Shown here: positions 1 through 7,167 of the stretch, in pieces
How positions within the stretch are numbered: position 1 is the stretch's first letter
Layout: each line of letters starts with the position of its first letter
Source of the DNA: an uncultured Clostridia bacterium
Lineage (GTDB): Bacteria > Bacillota > Clostridia > Oscillospirales > Ruminococcaceae
DNA length: 50,228 nt
Assembly (NCBI GenBank): GCA_947307175.1
Contig: CAMZIK010000006.1
Location: forward strand, 1 to 50,228
Direction of reading: 5' to 3'
Position numbers and translations under genes: made by a program
Notes under the pieces: model-generated
Told to the model about the DNA's origin: nothing
The model's input: only the letters and a program-made list of their open reading frames with translations
Database searches by the model: none

Positions 1-1826
1 GCGTCTACTCAAAGGATAAAAACGGAGAACTGACGCTGCTTCTCAATACAGGCAGCAGCGCAGTGTGCATATCTGAGCTTGAAGCTGAAACGGATTATAA
101 CTTCGTCGTTACAGGACAAACAGATTCCGGCGATGTAATGATCGGCAGCGCAAGCGTTAAAACAGCAGATAAGTGCGCAGACGAAAAGCTTGATAAGAAT
201 ATCTTAAAGCTTTCTGTCAAAGGGCTTGAAGCTGAGTCGGGCATCGACTCGGTAACGCTTGACTGGGAAAGCACAGACGGGATCATTTCCTATGATGTAT
301 ATGTAAAGAACGCAAAAGGCAAACTAAAGCTGCTCGAAAGCACCTACGAAAGCAGCGTGACACTCGGCGGTCTTGATTCAGGAACAGAATATACATTTGC
401 CGTAAAGGGCAGAGCAGTCTCAAAAACGACCAGAGCTTCCGAGATAACCGTATCTACTCAGCAGCCGCCGAAGGCAGCTGATGAGATAGAGAATATCAGT
501 ATCGAAGATATATCCGTCAAGCCCGACTATGATAATGTTCAGCTCAGCTGGGAAAAGGTCAAGGGCGTTGAGACCTATAATGTCTATATCGGAAATGACC
601 GTGAGGGCTATACCTTTGCAGCCTCCACCGATTCGGACACAGTCACCGTTGATGAGCTTGCCCCGGGTACCGAGTACAGCTTCCTTATCAGAGGACAGAC
701 AGGCGGAAGGTATACACAAAACAGCTATGCCGTAGCTTCAACGCTTGGGATAGAAAGCCTGAAAATAACAGGTCTGAATGCAGAGCCTGACTATGATAAG
801 GTAACTCTTTCGTGGAATGAGCAAAAAGGCGTTGATACATATAATATCTACGTCAGATGCAAAAACGGAACATTTGCCTTCAAGACCTATACACGCAGTA
901 CAAGCATAACCCTGACAGGTCTTGATATTCAGACTAAATATACTTATTGCATAAAAGGACAGGCAAACGGAAAATATACTCAGAGCAGCAAGATCACGTT
1001 CAGGACTCTCGGCGTTTCGGATCAGAAGATAGAAAACCTTAAAGCCGAAGCTACTGAGACCTCTGTAACGCTTAAATGGACAGCTCTGGACGGGGCTGAT
1101 TCCTACAATGTCTACATCAGACAGGCGGACGGAAAATATAAGTATCTTAAAAATGTCCGCAAAAACACAGCCGTCATCTCAGGACTTAAAAGTGCAACTT
1201 CCTATACTTTTGCCGTAAGAGCAAAGAAAAGCGGAAAGCTCACCGCCCTTTGCAGCGTAAAAGCGGCGACCCTCAGAACTGATGTTACCATCAAGTTTGA
1301 AAAGCTCAACCAGCTTGGCGGCAAGGGAAACAGCGGCAAGGTCAAAGCGACCTACGGCTGCGGCGGAACGAGCGTAACGATGCTGCTTAACGCCAAAGGT
1401 CTGAATCTCAACAAGGATACCGTACTCAGAAAGCAGTATACGAACGGCTGGTGTTCAGCGTTCTGTCCGATACCGTTCCCTTACGGCGCATCTAACTGGG
1501 GTTCGCTGATGTGCAATCTGGTCGATCTTGCAAAGTCCTACGGCTTCTCGCCGAAGGTTAATACCGCACCGACAGGCACAGACATCAAACGAGTTCTCAA
1601 CGGCAATAATCTCGTGCTTGTAGGTCTGCGCACAGCAAGCGGCGCATATCATTTCCAGATAATCTACGGTTATTATGTTCAGAACGGTGTAACTTATTTC
1701 AGAATGCACGACCCGTACGGAAACTATTGTGTCGACTGGACAGAAGCCTACCTGAAAAAGCGAATATATTCAGTCAATATGAAAGACTGGTATACCAAAC
1801 AGGTCCGTGGCATAATGTGGCTTTAG
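1..1826 (+). CDS. Secreted fibronectin type III / C39-like cysteine peptidase protein (5' partial)
   Basis: The reading frame is open from base 3, upstream of the listed ATG at 63, and those residues (VYSKDKNGELTLL) complete a fibronectin-III strand pattern. The gene therefore enters from outside the window and has no start here. One partial and four complete FnIII modules follow, each with a YNVYI-type strand and a TxYTFxVxG strand (residues about 45-408 of the listed ORF). The last ~175 residues look like a Peptidase_C39_2 papain-like domain: Cys in YGCGGTSVTML, His in AYHFQIIYGY and Asp in HDPYG fit the catalytic triad. It is probably an extracellular or cell-surface peptidase or amidase whose FnIII domains act as spacers; the substrate is unknown. 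The signal peptide must lie outside the window. A bidirectional hairpin terminator follows. The domain calls are firm, the enzymatic role is inferred. Confidence 0.85.
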   Translation, partial: VYSKDKNGELTLLLNTGSSAVCISELEAETDYNFVVTGQTDSGDVMIGSASVKTADKCADEKLDKNILKLSVKGLEAESGIDSVTLDWESTDGIISYDVYVKNAKGKLKLLESTYESSVTLGGLDSGTEYTFAVKGRAVSKTTRASEITVSTQQPPKAADEIENISIEDISVKPDYDNVQLSWEKVKGVETYNVYIGNDREGYTFAASTDSDTVTVDELAPGTEYSFLIRGQTGGRYTQNSYAVASTLGIESLKITGLNAEPDYDKVTLSWNEQKGVDTYNIYVRCKNGTFAFKTYTRSTSITLTGLDIQTKYTYCIKGQANGKYTQSSKITFRTLGVSDQKIENLKAEATETSVTLKWTALDGADSYNVYIRQADGKYKYLKNVRKNTAVISGLKSATSYTFAVRAKKSGKLTALCSVKAATLRTDVTIKFEKLNQLGGKGNSGKVKATYGCGGTSVTMLLNAKGLNLNKDTVLRKQYTNGWCSAFCPIPFPYGASNWGSLMCNLVDLAKSYGFSPKVNTAPTGTDIKRVLNGNNLVLVGLRTASGAYHFQIIYGYYVQNGVTYFRMHDPYGNYCVDWTEAYLKKRIYSVNMKDWYTKQVRGIMWL

Positions 1827-1849
1827 AATATGCACATATTGAAAAAACA

Positions 1850-1886
1850 GAGACTGTTGCATTTTTATATGCAGCAGCCTCTTTTT
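1850..1886. terminator. Bidirectional rho-independent terminator
   Basis: An imperfect stem, GAGACTGTTGC paired with GCAGCAGCCTC, is followed by TTTTTC on the plus strand. The minus strand shows the same stem followed by TGTTTTTTC. It separates the convergent peptidase and MBL-fold genes. Confidence 0.7.
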
Positions 1887-2608
1887 CATTCGTGTTTGTT
1901 CAGATAATCATTTATGACCTTTTTGGCATCGCTCAACTTCACAGGCAGCCCGTGACCGCAGGCGAGCCATTTGGGGTCAAGTTCAAGTATCTTTTCAAGC
2001 GACTTTTTCATAGTTTTTACGTCAATAGCATATGGCGGTATCTCAGGCTCATAGAAAAGCGCCGTGAACGCATCGCCGCAGTAAAGGGTGTCTCCGCACA
2101 AAAGCGCAGTCATTCCTGGGGTGTGTCCGGGCAGGAACACAAATTCTCCGTCAAATCCGAGCTTTTCAAGCAGCCTGCTTCCTTCGCTCTTTATCGCAAC
2201 ATCCACCCTGTATTTCGGGCTTGGGAAAAGGCTTCCGGAAATATTGAGCTGAGCGCATTTCAATCGGTATTTATTCCGTGTTGGGCTCATCGGTCTGAAC
2301 CTGCTGCGCAGCGCGAAATCCTTTCGGTTCAAAAGCAGCTTTGCGCCGAAGACCTTTTTGAAATGCCGTGCGTTCCAGTCGTGGTCGGCGTGAGCATGCG
2401 TGATGAAAATATACTTGATATTATACCTCTTTGCCCATTTCTCAACAGCCCTGCGAACGTGGAAAAGCCCCGTGTCTATGAGCATATCTCCGTTCTTACC
2501 ACGCAGGATGTATATCGTTGTCCCACGAAACGAGTGATAAATAATGTCTCCGCATCTGCGGTCCTTGTCGGTGACTGGCGTGTATCTCTGTTTTCTTTCG
2601 AGCCTCAT
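1886..2608 (-). CDS. MBL-fold metallo-hydrolase
   Basis: A 240-residue metallo-beta-lactamase-fold protein. The metal-binding HxHxDH motif is intact (THAHADHDW). A second histidine follows in LPGHTPGM, and an aspartate lies in LLCGDTLYCGDAF, so a dinuclear metal centre is expected. The family includes glyoxalase II-like thioesterases and lactonases; the substrate cannot be read from sequence. It has no signal peptide and is presumably cytoplasmic. The start is supported by AAGGAG nine bases upstream. The promoter carries two CTTAA repeats 11 bp apart, placed exactly as in front of the ABC transporter at 15.3 kb, so it may belong to that response regulator's regulon. It stands alone and ends at the shared terminator. 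Confidence 0.85.
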   Translation of the reverse strand: MRLERKQRYTPVTDKDRRCGDIIYHSFRGTTIYILRGKNGDMLIDTGLFHVRRAVEKWAKRYNIKYIFITHAHADHDWNARHFKKVFGAKLLLNRKDFALRSRFRPMSPTRNKYRLKCAQLNISGSLFPSPKYRVDVAIKSEGSRLLEKLGFDGEFVFLPGHTPGMTALLCGDTLYCGDAFTALFYEPEIPPYAIDVKTMKKSLEKILELDPKWLACGHGLPVKLSDAKKVINDYLNKHE

Positions 2609-2652
2609 TTTTTCATCTCCTTGAGTCTGAGATCTGTATTGTTTACAGCTTT

Positions 2653-2686
2653 ATTATAGCACAGCTAAGATTAAGAAGTCTTTAAG
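2653..2686 (-). promoter_or_regulatory. Promoter with tandem CTTAA response-regulator-like box
   Basis: Reading the minus strand, CTTAA-N6-CTTAAT is followed after 11 bases by a TATAAT -10 box. No good -35 hexamer is present: the second repeat sits where a -35 would be, as is usual for activator-dependent promoters bound by OmpR/PhoB-type regulators. The layout matches 15339-15372 base for base in spacing. Which regulator binds is inference. Confidence 0.6.
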
Positions 2687-2716
2687 AAAAGAGCTATATA
2701 AACGTGAAGTATCTAA

Positions 2717-2749
2717 CCAAAAAGCCTCCCGTATTCTACAGGAGGCTTT
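2717..2749 (-). terminator. Rho-independent terminator of mscL
   Basis: On the minus strand AAGCCTCC, a 10-base loop and GGGAGGCTT are followed by TTTTGG, just downstream of the mscL stop codon. Confidence 0.75.
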
Positions 2750-2762
2750 GCTTTGTTATGTA

Positions 2763-3200
2763 TTATTCTTCTTTGTTTTCGAGCTTCTCAACAGCTTCGT
2801 CTGTCTTACCGTTAGCAAGCAGGTCTCTGATCTCTGTGAGCAGAACGATCTGCGGATCCGGCTCGTCAGGTTCTTCTTCCTTCTTCTTGCGGAACCGGTT
2901 GATAGTCTTTATCAACAGGAATACGCAGAAAGCTGTGAGCAGGAATGTTACGATAGCTTCAATGAACAGACCATACATGATCTGGGCGTCGCCGACCTTG
3001 ATGCTGAGTCCTTTGAAGTTGACCTGACCGAGAATAAGTCCCAGAAGTGGAGTGAAGATATCCTCAACGAGTGATTTAACGATAGCTGTAAAAGCACCGC
3101 CGATGATGATACCAACAGCCATATCCAGAACACTGCCTCTGGAAATGAACTCCTTGAACTCCTTAATAAAGCCCTTCTTTTCCTTCTTTTCGTCAGCCAT
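2763..3200 (-). CDS. mscL: Large-conductance mechanosensitive channel MscL
   Basis: A 145-residue MscL. The N-terminal amphipathic segment FIKEFKEFISRGSVLDMAVG leads directly into TM1 (GIIIGGAFTAIVKSLVEDIFTPLLG). A periplasmic-side loop and TM2 (IEAIVTFLLTAFCVFLLIKTIN) follow, then the charged cytoplasmic helix RFRKKKEEEPDEPDPQ. The protein forms a homopentameric pore that opens under membrane tension and releases solutes on hypo-osmotic shock. The longer ORF-track start at 3221 is rejected because GGGAGG lies eight bases before the ATG at 3200. Length is typical for the family. It is monocistronic with its own terminator. Confidence 0.95.
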   Translation of the reverse strand: MADEKKEKKGFIKEFKEFISRGSVLDMAVGIIIGGAFTAIVKSLVEDIFTPLLGLILGQVNFKGLSIKVGDAQIMYGLFIEAIVTFLLTAFCVFLLIKTINRFRKKKEEEPDEPDPQIVLLTEIRDLLANGKTDEAVEKLENKEE

Positions 3201-3314
3201 ATTTTTCGACCTCCCAAACATATAATTTTGTACCTATATTATACATTCTTCGACTTTGATTGTAAAGAGTGTTCACACAAATTTTACATTTTAAAATCCA
3301 CGCTGTTACAAAGA

Positions 3315-3349
3315 AAACTGTCTCTGCGAAAGAAAAACAGAGACAGTTT
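3315..3349 (-). terminator. Hairpin downstream of the alpha-galactosidase operon
   Basis: A perfect 12-bp stem (AAACTGTCTCTG / CAGAGACAGTTT) with an 11-base loop, followed on the minus strand by TTCTTTG. The U-tract is short, so it is a weak terminator or an mRNA-stabilising stem for the operon ending at 3393. Confidence 0.55.
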
Positions 3350-3392
3350 ATTAAAGGGGTGTTAAAAAATGAAAAGGCTGTTTTAAGCGTTT

Positions 3393-5018
3393 TTATCGGC
3401 ACAGTTTAAGTGTTTTCTCCTTGCCGTCAAGCTGGTAGGTAACAAACACCGTGCCGCATTCAGTGAATGCGCCCGTGACCTTAGCATCTCTCAGTTTCAG
3501 AGCCTGAGAGAAAACTTCTATTGCCCACTCGCTGTAATCAGAGCAGTTGTCCGAAGTGAACAAAAGACCACCGCACAACGCATTGACAAAAGCAAGATTC
3601 TGTTTTTCCATCGCTGTGAGCTGAGTGTTCTCATCACGCAGCAGGAAAACATCAGGGTCGTTTAGGAAAGCTCTGCCCGAAAGCTGCCGCCTGAAAATAG
3701 TGTCCGCCATAGTATTCTTTGTCGAAGGCCTTTCGCTGTGCGTAAGTCGCATATGCGGCTTGTCGTTGAAATCAAGAGTCATGTCGCAGCCTATGCGGCA
3801 GAATTCCACCTTGCCGAAAGCGGATGCAAGAGGAACTCCGCAGCCGAGTATCATGCAGCCTTCAAGCTCTTTTCTCAAAAGATCCATAGCGTCCGTCATG
3901 ACTTCTCCACGGGTCTTGTCACGCCTTGGTATCATGCACGCTGCATACAGAAAGTCGAGCTTGAACAGCCTGAACCCAAGCTGCCTGTAATGTGCAAGCA
4001 CTTTTCTGATGTACTCACGCACCTGTCCGTTATAAATGTCCAGAGCATAAGCACCGCTCCAGTTTCCGCCTGCAAACACCGTCCTGCCTCTCCTGTCGCT
4101 GAGCAGCCAGTCAGGGTGTTCACGGTAAAGCTTCGAGTTTTTCTCGCAGACAAAAGGCGCAAGCCATATCCCTGCGGTCAGTCCCTTTGCGTTTATGCTC
4201 TTGACGATAGGCTCAAGACCGTTCGGAAACTTCTCACCGTCAACATCGAACCAGTCGCCCACAAAAGTCTCAAAGCCGTCGTCTATCTGAAAAACATCAG
4301 GCTTTGCAGGCATACTGTCCAGTCCTGCAAGGTCTGTTAGTATCTTCAGCTCATCTATATTCTGATAGTGGTCGTACCAGCTCGTGTAACCGAGCATTTT
4401 CGGCGTCTGCGGCTTTTCTATGCCCATATCTTCAAACCAGCGGTCAAAGACCTCGTCCTCGACTCCGTTGTATATGCAAACGTCAAGTGCCGTGTAACCG
4501 TCCTTTACGAGCCTGCCCGAGCAGTCCTTTGCAAAAGTGACCTCGTGCTTTCTCGTGTTGAATTTTATCACCGTAAAGCCCGTGTTTTCCGCAAGGCTCC
4601 CGAACAGCGTGTAACCTATGCCGTTTCTGATATAAGCATACGAGTATCCGTGATGAACGCTCCTGCTGTTTTTGCCGCGGTAGAAAAAGCTGTCTCCGTA
4701 CCTGTCAAGCCCGTATTTGTCCGTAACAGCAGACGGGAGATATTTAAGCGCCCTGTCAGCCTCATGTAAAGACCTTTCCGGGCTGTATGTCCAGCTCTGG
4801 TATCCGTTGAGGAATATCTGCTGTGCAGGCTCAAAAGTATATGACCTTGTATATTCAACGCTCAGCAGCCTGAACTTTGTCTTCGGTTCAAGCACCAGCT
4901 TTATTCTTTTGTCCGTGTTTATGACCTTAGCGCTGAAAAAAGCGCACTGTGCATTTGAAGCAAATCTGTAAGCGTGAATGCCGTCCTTGGCACGAAGCCT
5001 TATCTTAAAGCTGTTCAT
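3393..5018 (-). CDS. Alpha-galactosidase-like glycoside hydrolase (GH36/melibiase type)
   Basis: A 541-residue protein without signal peptide, so a cytoplasmic glycosidase. The N-terminal ~190 residues are beta-rich. A TIM-barrel melibiase domain follows: GYTSWYDHYQNI, FQIDDGFETFVGDW, GIWLAPFVCEKNS. The nucleophile is probably the Asp in FRLFKLDFLY. The acid/base is probably the Asp in CRIGCDM, the RxxxD pattern of clan GH-D. It is shorter than the ~730-residue classical GH36 enzymes. It probably cleaves alpha-galactosides (melibiose, raffinose or related) brought in by the symporter encoded 13 bp upstream. The start has AAGGAG seven bases before it. It is the last gene of the TetR - symporter - hydrolase operon. 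The exact substrate is inferred. Confidence 0.85.
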   Translation of the reverse strand: MNSFKIRLRAKDGIHAYRFASNAQCAFFSAKVINTDKRIKLVLEPKTKFRLLSVEYTRSYTFEPAQQIFLNGYQSWTYSPERSLHEADRALKYLPSAVTDKYGLDRYGDSFFYRGKNSRSVHHGYSYAYIRNGIGYTLFGSLAENTGFTVIKFNTRKHEVTFAKDCSGRLVKDGYTALDVCIYNGVEDEVFDRWFEDMGIEKPQTPKMLGYTSWYDHYQNIDELKILTDLAGLDSMPAKPDVFQIDDGFETFVGDWFDVDGEKFPNGLEPIVKSINAKGLTAGIWLAPFVCEKNSKLYREHPDWLLSDRRGRTVFAGGNWSGAYALDIYNGQVREYIRKVLAHYRQLGFRLFKLDFLYAACMIPRRDKTRGEVMTDAMDLLRKELEGCMILGCGVPLASAFGKVEFCRIGCDMTLDFNDKPHMRLTHSERPSTKNTMADTIFRRQLSGRAFLNDPDVFLLRDENTQLTAMEKQNLAFVNALCGGLLFTSDNCSDYSEWAIEVFSQALKLRDAKVTGAFTECGTVFVTYQLDGKEKTLKLCR

Positions 5019-5031
5019 TTAGCTTCTCCTT

Positions 5032-6360
5032 TCAGTCCTTTGCATTGACAGAGATCTTTTCCATTACCTTCTTTTCGTTGTAAAGCATAAGAAGCAGAGC
5101 GCCGACTGTGCAGCAGACAGCAGCAATTATCGCTGTTGCTCTGTAAGATGCTTTTGTGTCGGCAGCTGTTACCGAAGTGAATACCAGCAGCGAAACAGCC
5201 TGACCGAGCTTGAAAGCGAAAGTTCTTGCCGCAAAGAACATACCCTCACGCTTTTCACCTGTTTCGATAGCGTCAGCCTCCGAGATGTCCGCAACGATAG
5301 CCTGCGGAAGTATGCCCAGTATCGCCATCGGGATTCCTGCCAGAGCAGCTATGATGTATCCCCAGATGATACCCTCACCGCACATCGAGGTCAGCACGAA
5401 CACTCCCGTGTAGAAGAAAAATCCGAAGATCACAAGTACCTTTTTGCCTGTTTTCTGCGCAAGCTTGTTTACCGGCAGATAAAGCAGCAGGCTTGAAACA
5501 GTCATTATTACCGACAGCATGAATGTGTTTGAGTCCGATACGTTCATAAGCTTGGTAACGTAGAAAGCAAGTCCCGTCTGGAAAAGCGTCACCGCAAAGA
5601 AATAGATAACGTCAGAGTAAACGAAGCGTCTGAACTGACCGTTCTTGAACGTCTTGAACAGCGACTGCATCGAGTCTGTCTCGCTGGGCTTAACGTCGAT
5701 GTAATCGCTCTCCTTGATGAGAAAAGCAGGTATCATCATGCAAACCGCAGCGATAAGAGCCATAACGCCGATAGCTATCCTTATCGAGCCTGCCTTGCCT
5801 GCGAAAGAGAATAATCCCGCAACGTTGGGAACAAGATAGGAGATAGAAAGACCAAGTATATAGGTCAGAGAGATGTATGTCGAAACATTGACTCTGTTTT
5901 TCTGTGTGTTTCCAAGCTCAGGGATAAGAGCGTTGTAAGGTGTGCAGTAGGTCATGAACAGATAGAATAGCACCAGCCCTATGAACAGTATAACGTCATT
6001 TATAACCACCGACGTAAAAGAGGGAAGTATAAATATCAGCGCAGTAACAAGAGCAAACGGGATAGAAGCGACACGCATGAAAGGTATACGTCTGCCCTTT
6101 GGATTTTTCGACCTGTCCGACATACCTGCTATCATCGGGTCGGTGACTGCATCGAATATGCGTCCGAAAGCAGTGATAAGACCTATTATCGTAAGCCCTA
6201 AAAATACCGGGCCTTGCGTGATCTTTCCTGCAAGGATGCCGTCTCCCGTGTAGTAAAATACCAGCCAGTTGCTGATAAGCCCTGCCAGCAGGCTCCAGCC
6301 GAACTGACCCACGGCAAATATCCACAGCACTTTGTTGGTGATCGGTTTTTTCATACCCAT
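5032..6360 (-). CDS. GPH-family sugar:cation symporter (MFS superfamily)
   Basis: A 442-residue membrane protein with about 12 hydrophobic segments. The glycoside-pentoside-hexuronide family signature is clear near residues 65-95: FDAVTDPMIAGMSDRSKNPK followed by GRRIPFM. The family (MelB and relatives) imports galactosides or other glycosides with sodium or protons. The hydrolase downstream, 13 bp away, suggests an alpha-galactoside substrate. Start choice is ambiguous: ATG at 6360 is 4 bases after GGAG and ATG at 6354 is 10 bases after it, so the protein may begin MKKPITNK. The TetR gene ends 13 bp upstream, so all three genes share one transcript. Confidence 0.88.
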   Translation of the reverse strand: MGMKKPITNKVLWIFAVGQFGWSLLAGLISNWLVFYYTGDGILAGKITQGPVFLGLTIIGLITAFGRIFDAVTDPMIAGMSDRSKNPKGRRIPFMRVASIPFALVTALIFILPSFTSVVINDVILFIGLVLFYLFMTYCTPYNALIPELGNTQKNRVNVSTYISLTYILGLSISYLVPNVAGLFSFAGKAGSIRIAIGVMALIAAVCMMIPAFLIKESDYIDVKPSETDSMQSLFKTFKNGQFRRFVYSDVIYFFAVTLFQTGLAFYVTKLMNVSDSNTFMLSVIMTVSSLLLYLPVNKLAQKTGKKVLVIFGFFFYTGVFVLTSMCGEGIIWGYIIAALAGIPMAILGILPQAIVADISEADAIETGEKREGMFFAARTFAFKLGQAVSLLVFTSVTAADTKASYRATAIIAAVCCTVGALLLMLYNEKKVMEKISVNAKD

Positions 6361-6373
6361 GCATCTCCTTTCC

Positions 6374-7021
6374 TTAACTGCGAGCCTTGATATAACTCAG
6401 AAAGATGTCTGTCATTATATCGACCTCGCTTGAATCTTCAAAGTCGTCCTGAGAGAGTATCTCGCCGGATATAAGCTTCTGCACCACAGCCATGAGAGCA
6501 TGGTTGCAGGTCAGATAGAATTTCTTTTTATCAACGTCTTTTCTTATGCTGCCGTCCTGTATGCCGCAGTCAAAGGCATCGCTGAAATATCTGTAAAGAG
6601 TAGTGATGATCTGCTCGTAGTCTGCAAGCTTGCTCGGTTCTACATTATTATTAAGACAGTAGGAATCAAACAGCGCCACGAATTTCACAAAATCCTTGTA
6701 CTTGTCGCAAAGCAGCTTGTAAACACCGAATATCCTTGAGACCTTTTCAAAACCGTTCAGATCATCAAATCCTTCGCTTTTGATCTCAGGAAGAATGTTC
6801 CCTATGACCTGCTCCCACATGCGTACAGCACAGGCGATAACGAGCTGTTCCTTTGTCTCAAAGTATCTGTAAAGCGAAGCAACGCCTATCTTCGCCTTGC
6901 GTGCAACATCTGTCATCTTAACGCTGTCTATCCCGTTTTCACGAAACAGTTCGCAAGCAGCATTTACAGCTGCTTCAATGTTGTTCTTTTTAAGCTGAGA
7001 AAGATATTTTTGATATTCCAC
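6374..7021 (-). CDS. TetR/AcrR-family transcriptional repressor
   Basis: A 215-residue regulator. Residues about 14-60 form the TetR helix-turn-helix: AACELFRENGIDSVKMTDVA, then KIGVASLYRYFETKEQLV. The rest is a helical ligand-binding and dimerisation domain. The start codon is GTG, preceded by AAGGTGAT. It is the first gene of an operon with a glycoside symporter and an alpha-galactosidase. Two inverted repeats lie on and just after the -10 box of the operon's promoter, so it very probably represses its own operon, with a sugar or metabolite as inducer. The inducer is unknown. A TetR rather than a LacI/AraC regulator for a galactoside operon is somewhat unusual. Confidence 0.9.
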   Translation of the reverse strand: MEYQKYLSQLKKNNIEAAVNAACELFRENGIDSVKMTDVARKAKIGVASLYRYFETKEQLVIACAVRMWEQVIGNILPEIKSEGFDDLNGFEKVSRIFGVYKLLCDKYKDFVKFVALFDSYCLNNNVEPSKLADYEQIITTLYRYFSDAFDCGIQDGSIRKDVDKKKFYLTCNHALMAVVQKLISGEILSQDDFEDSSEVDIMTDIFLSYIKARS

Positions 7022-7058
7022 TTGACAATCACCTTTTTTCGTGTTATTATATGAATGG

Positions 7059-7096
7059 TGATAGACTAACTATCATATGATACTAAAAGTATCATA
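7059..7096. promoter_or_regulatory. Candidate TetR operators (two inverted repeats)
   Basis: TATGATACT-AAA-AGTATCATA (7076-7096) is a perfect 9-bp inverted repeat covering the -10 box of the TetR-operon promoter. TGATAG-ACTAA-CTATCA (7059-7075) lies immediately downstream, at about the transcription start. Bound repressor at either would block the polymerase. Confidence 0.65.
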
Positions 7097-7119
7097 CCAC
7101 ATTCATTATTGTTTGTCAA
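7091..7119 (-). promoter_or_regulatory. Promoter of the TetR-symporter-hydrolase operon
   Basis: On the minus strand TTGACA, a 17-bp spacer and TATGAT: near-consensus for the vegetative sigma factor. The -10 lies inside a perfect inverted repeat. Confidence 0.8.
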
Positions 7120-7167
7120 CTGTAATATCATACAAAAAATACCCTCCGACTTTGACAAAAACAACGG

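Noticed and set aside
1727-2659. 310-residue plus-strand ORF over the MBL-fold gene
   Set aside because: Antisense shadow of the conserved MBL gene; no domain and no ribosome binding site.
3738-4769. Long plus-strand ORFs opposite the glycoside hydrolase
   Set aside because: They lie antisense to conserved catalytic motifs and have no recognisable protein features.
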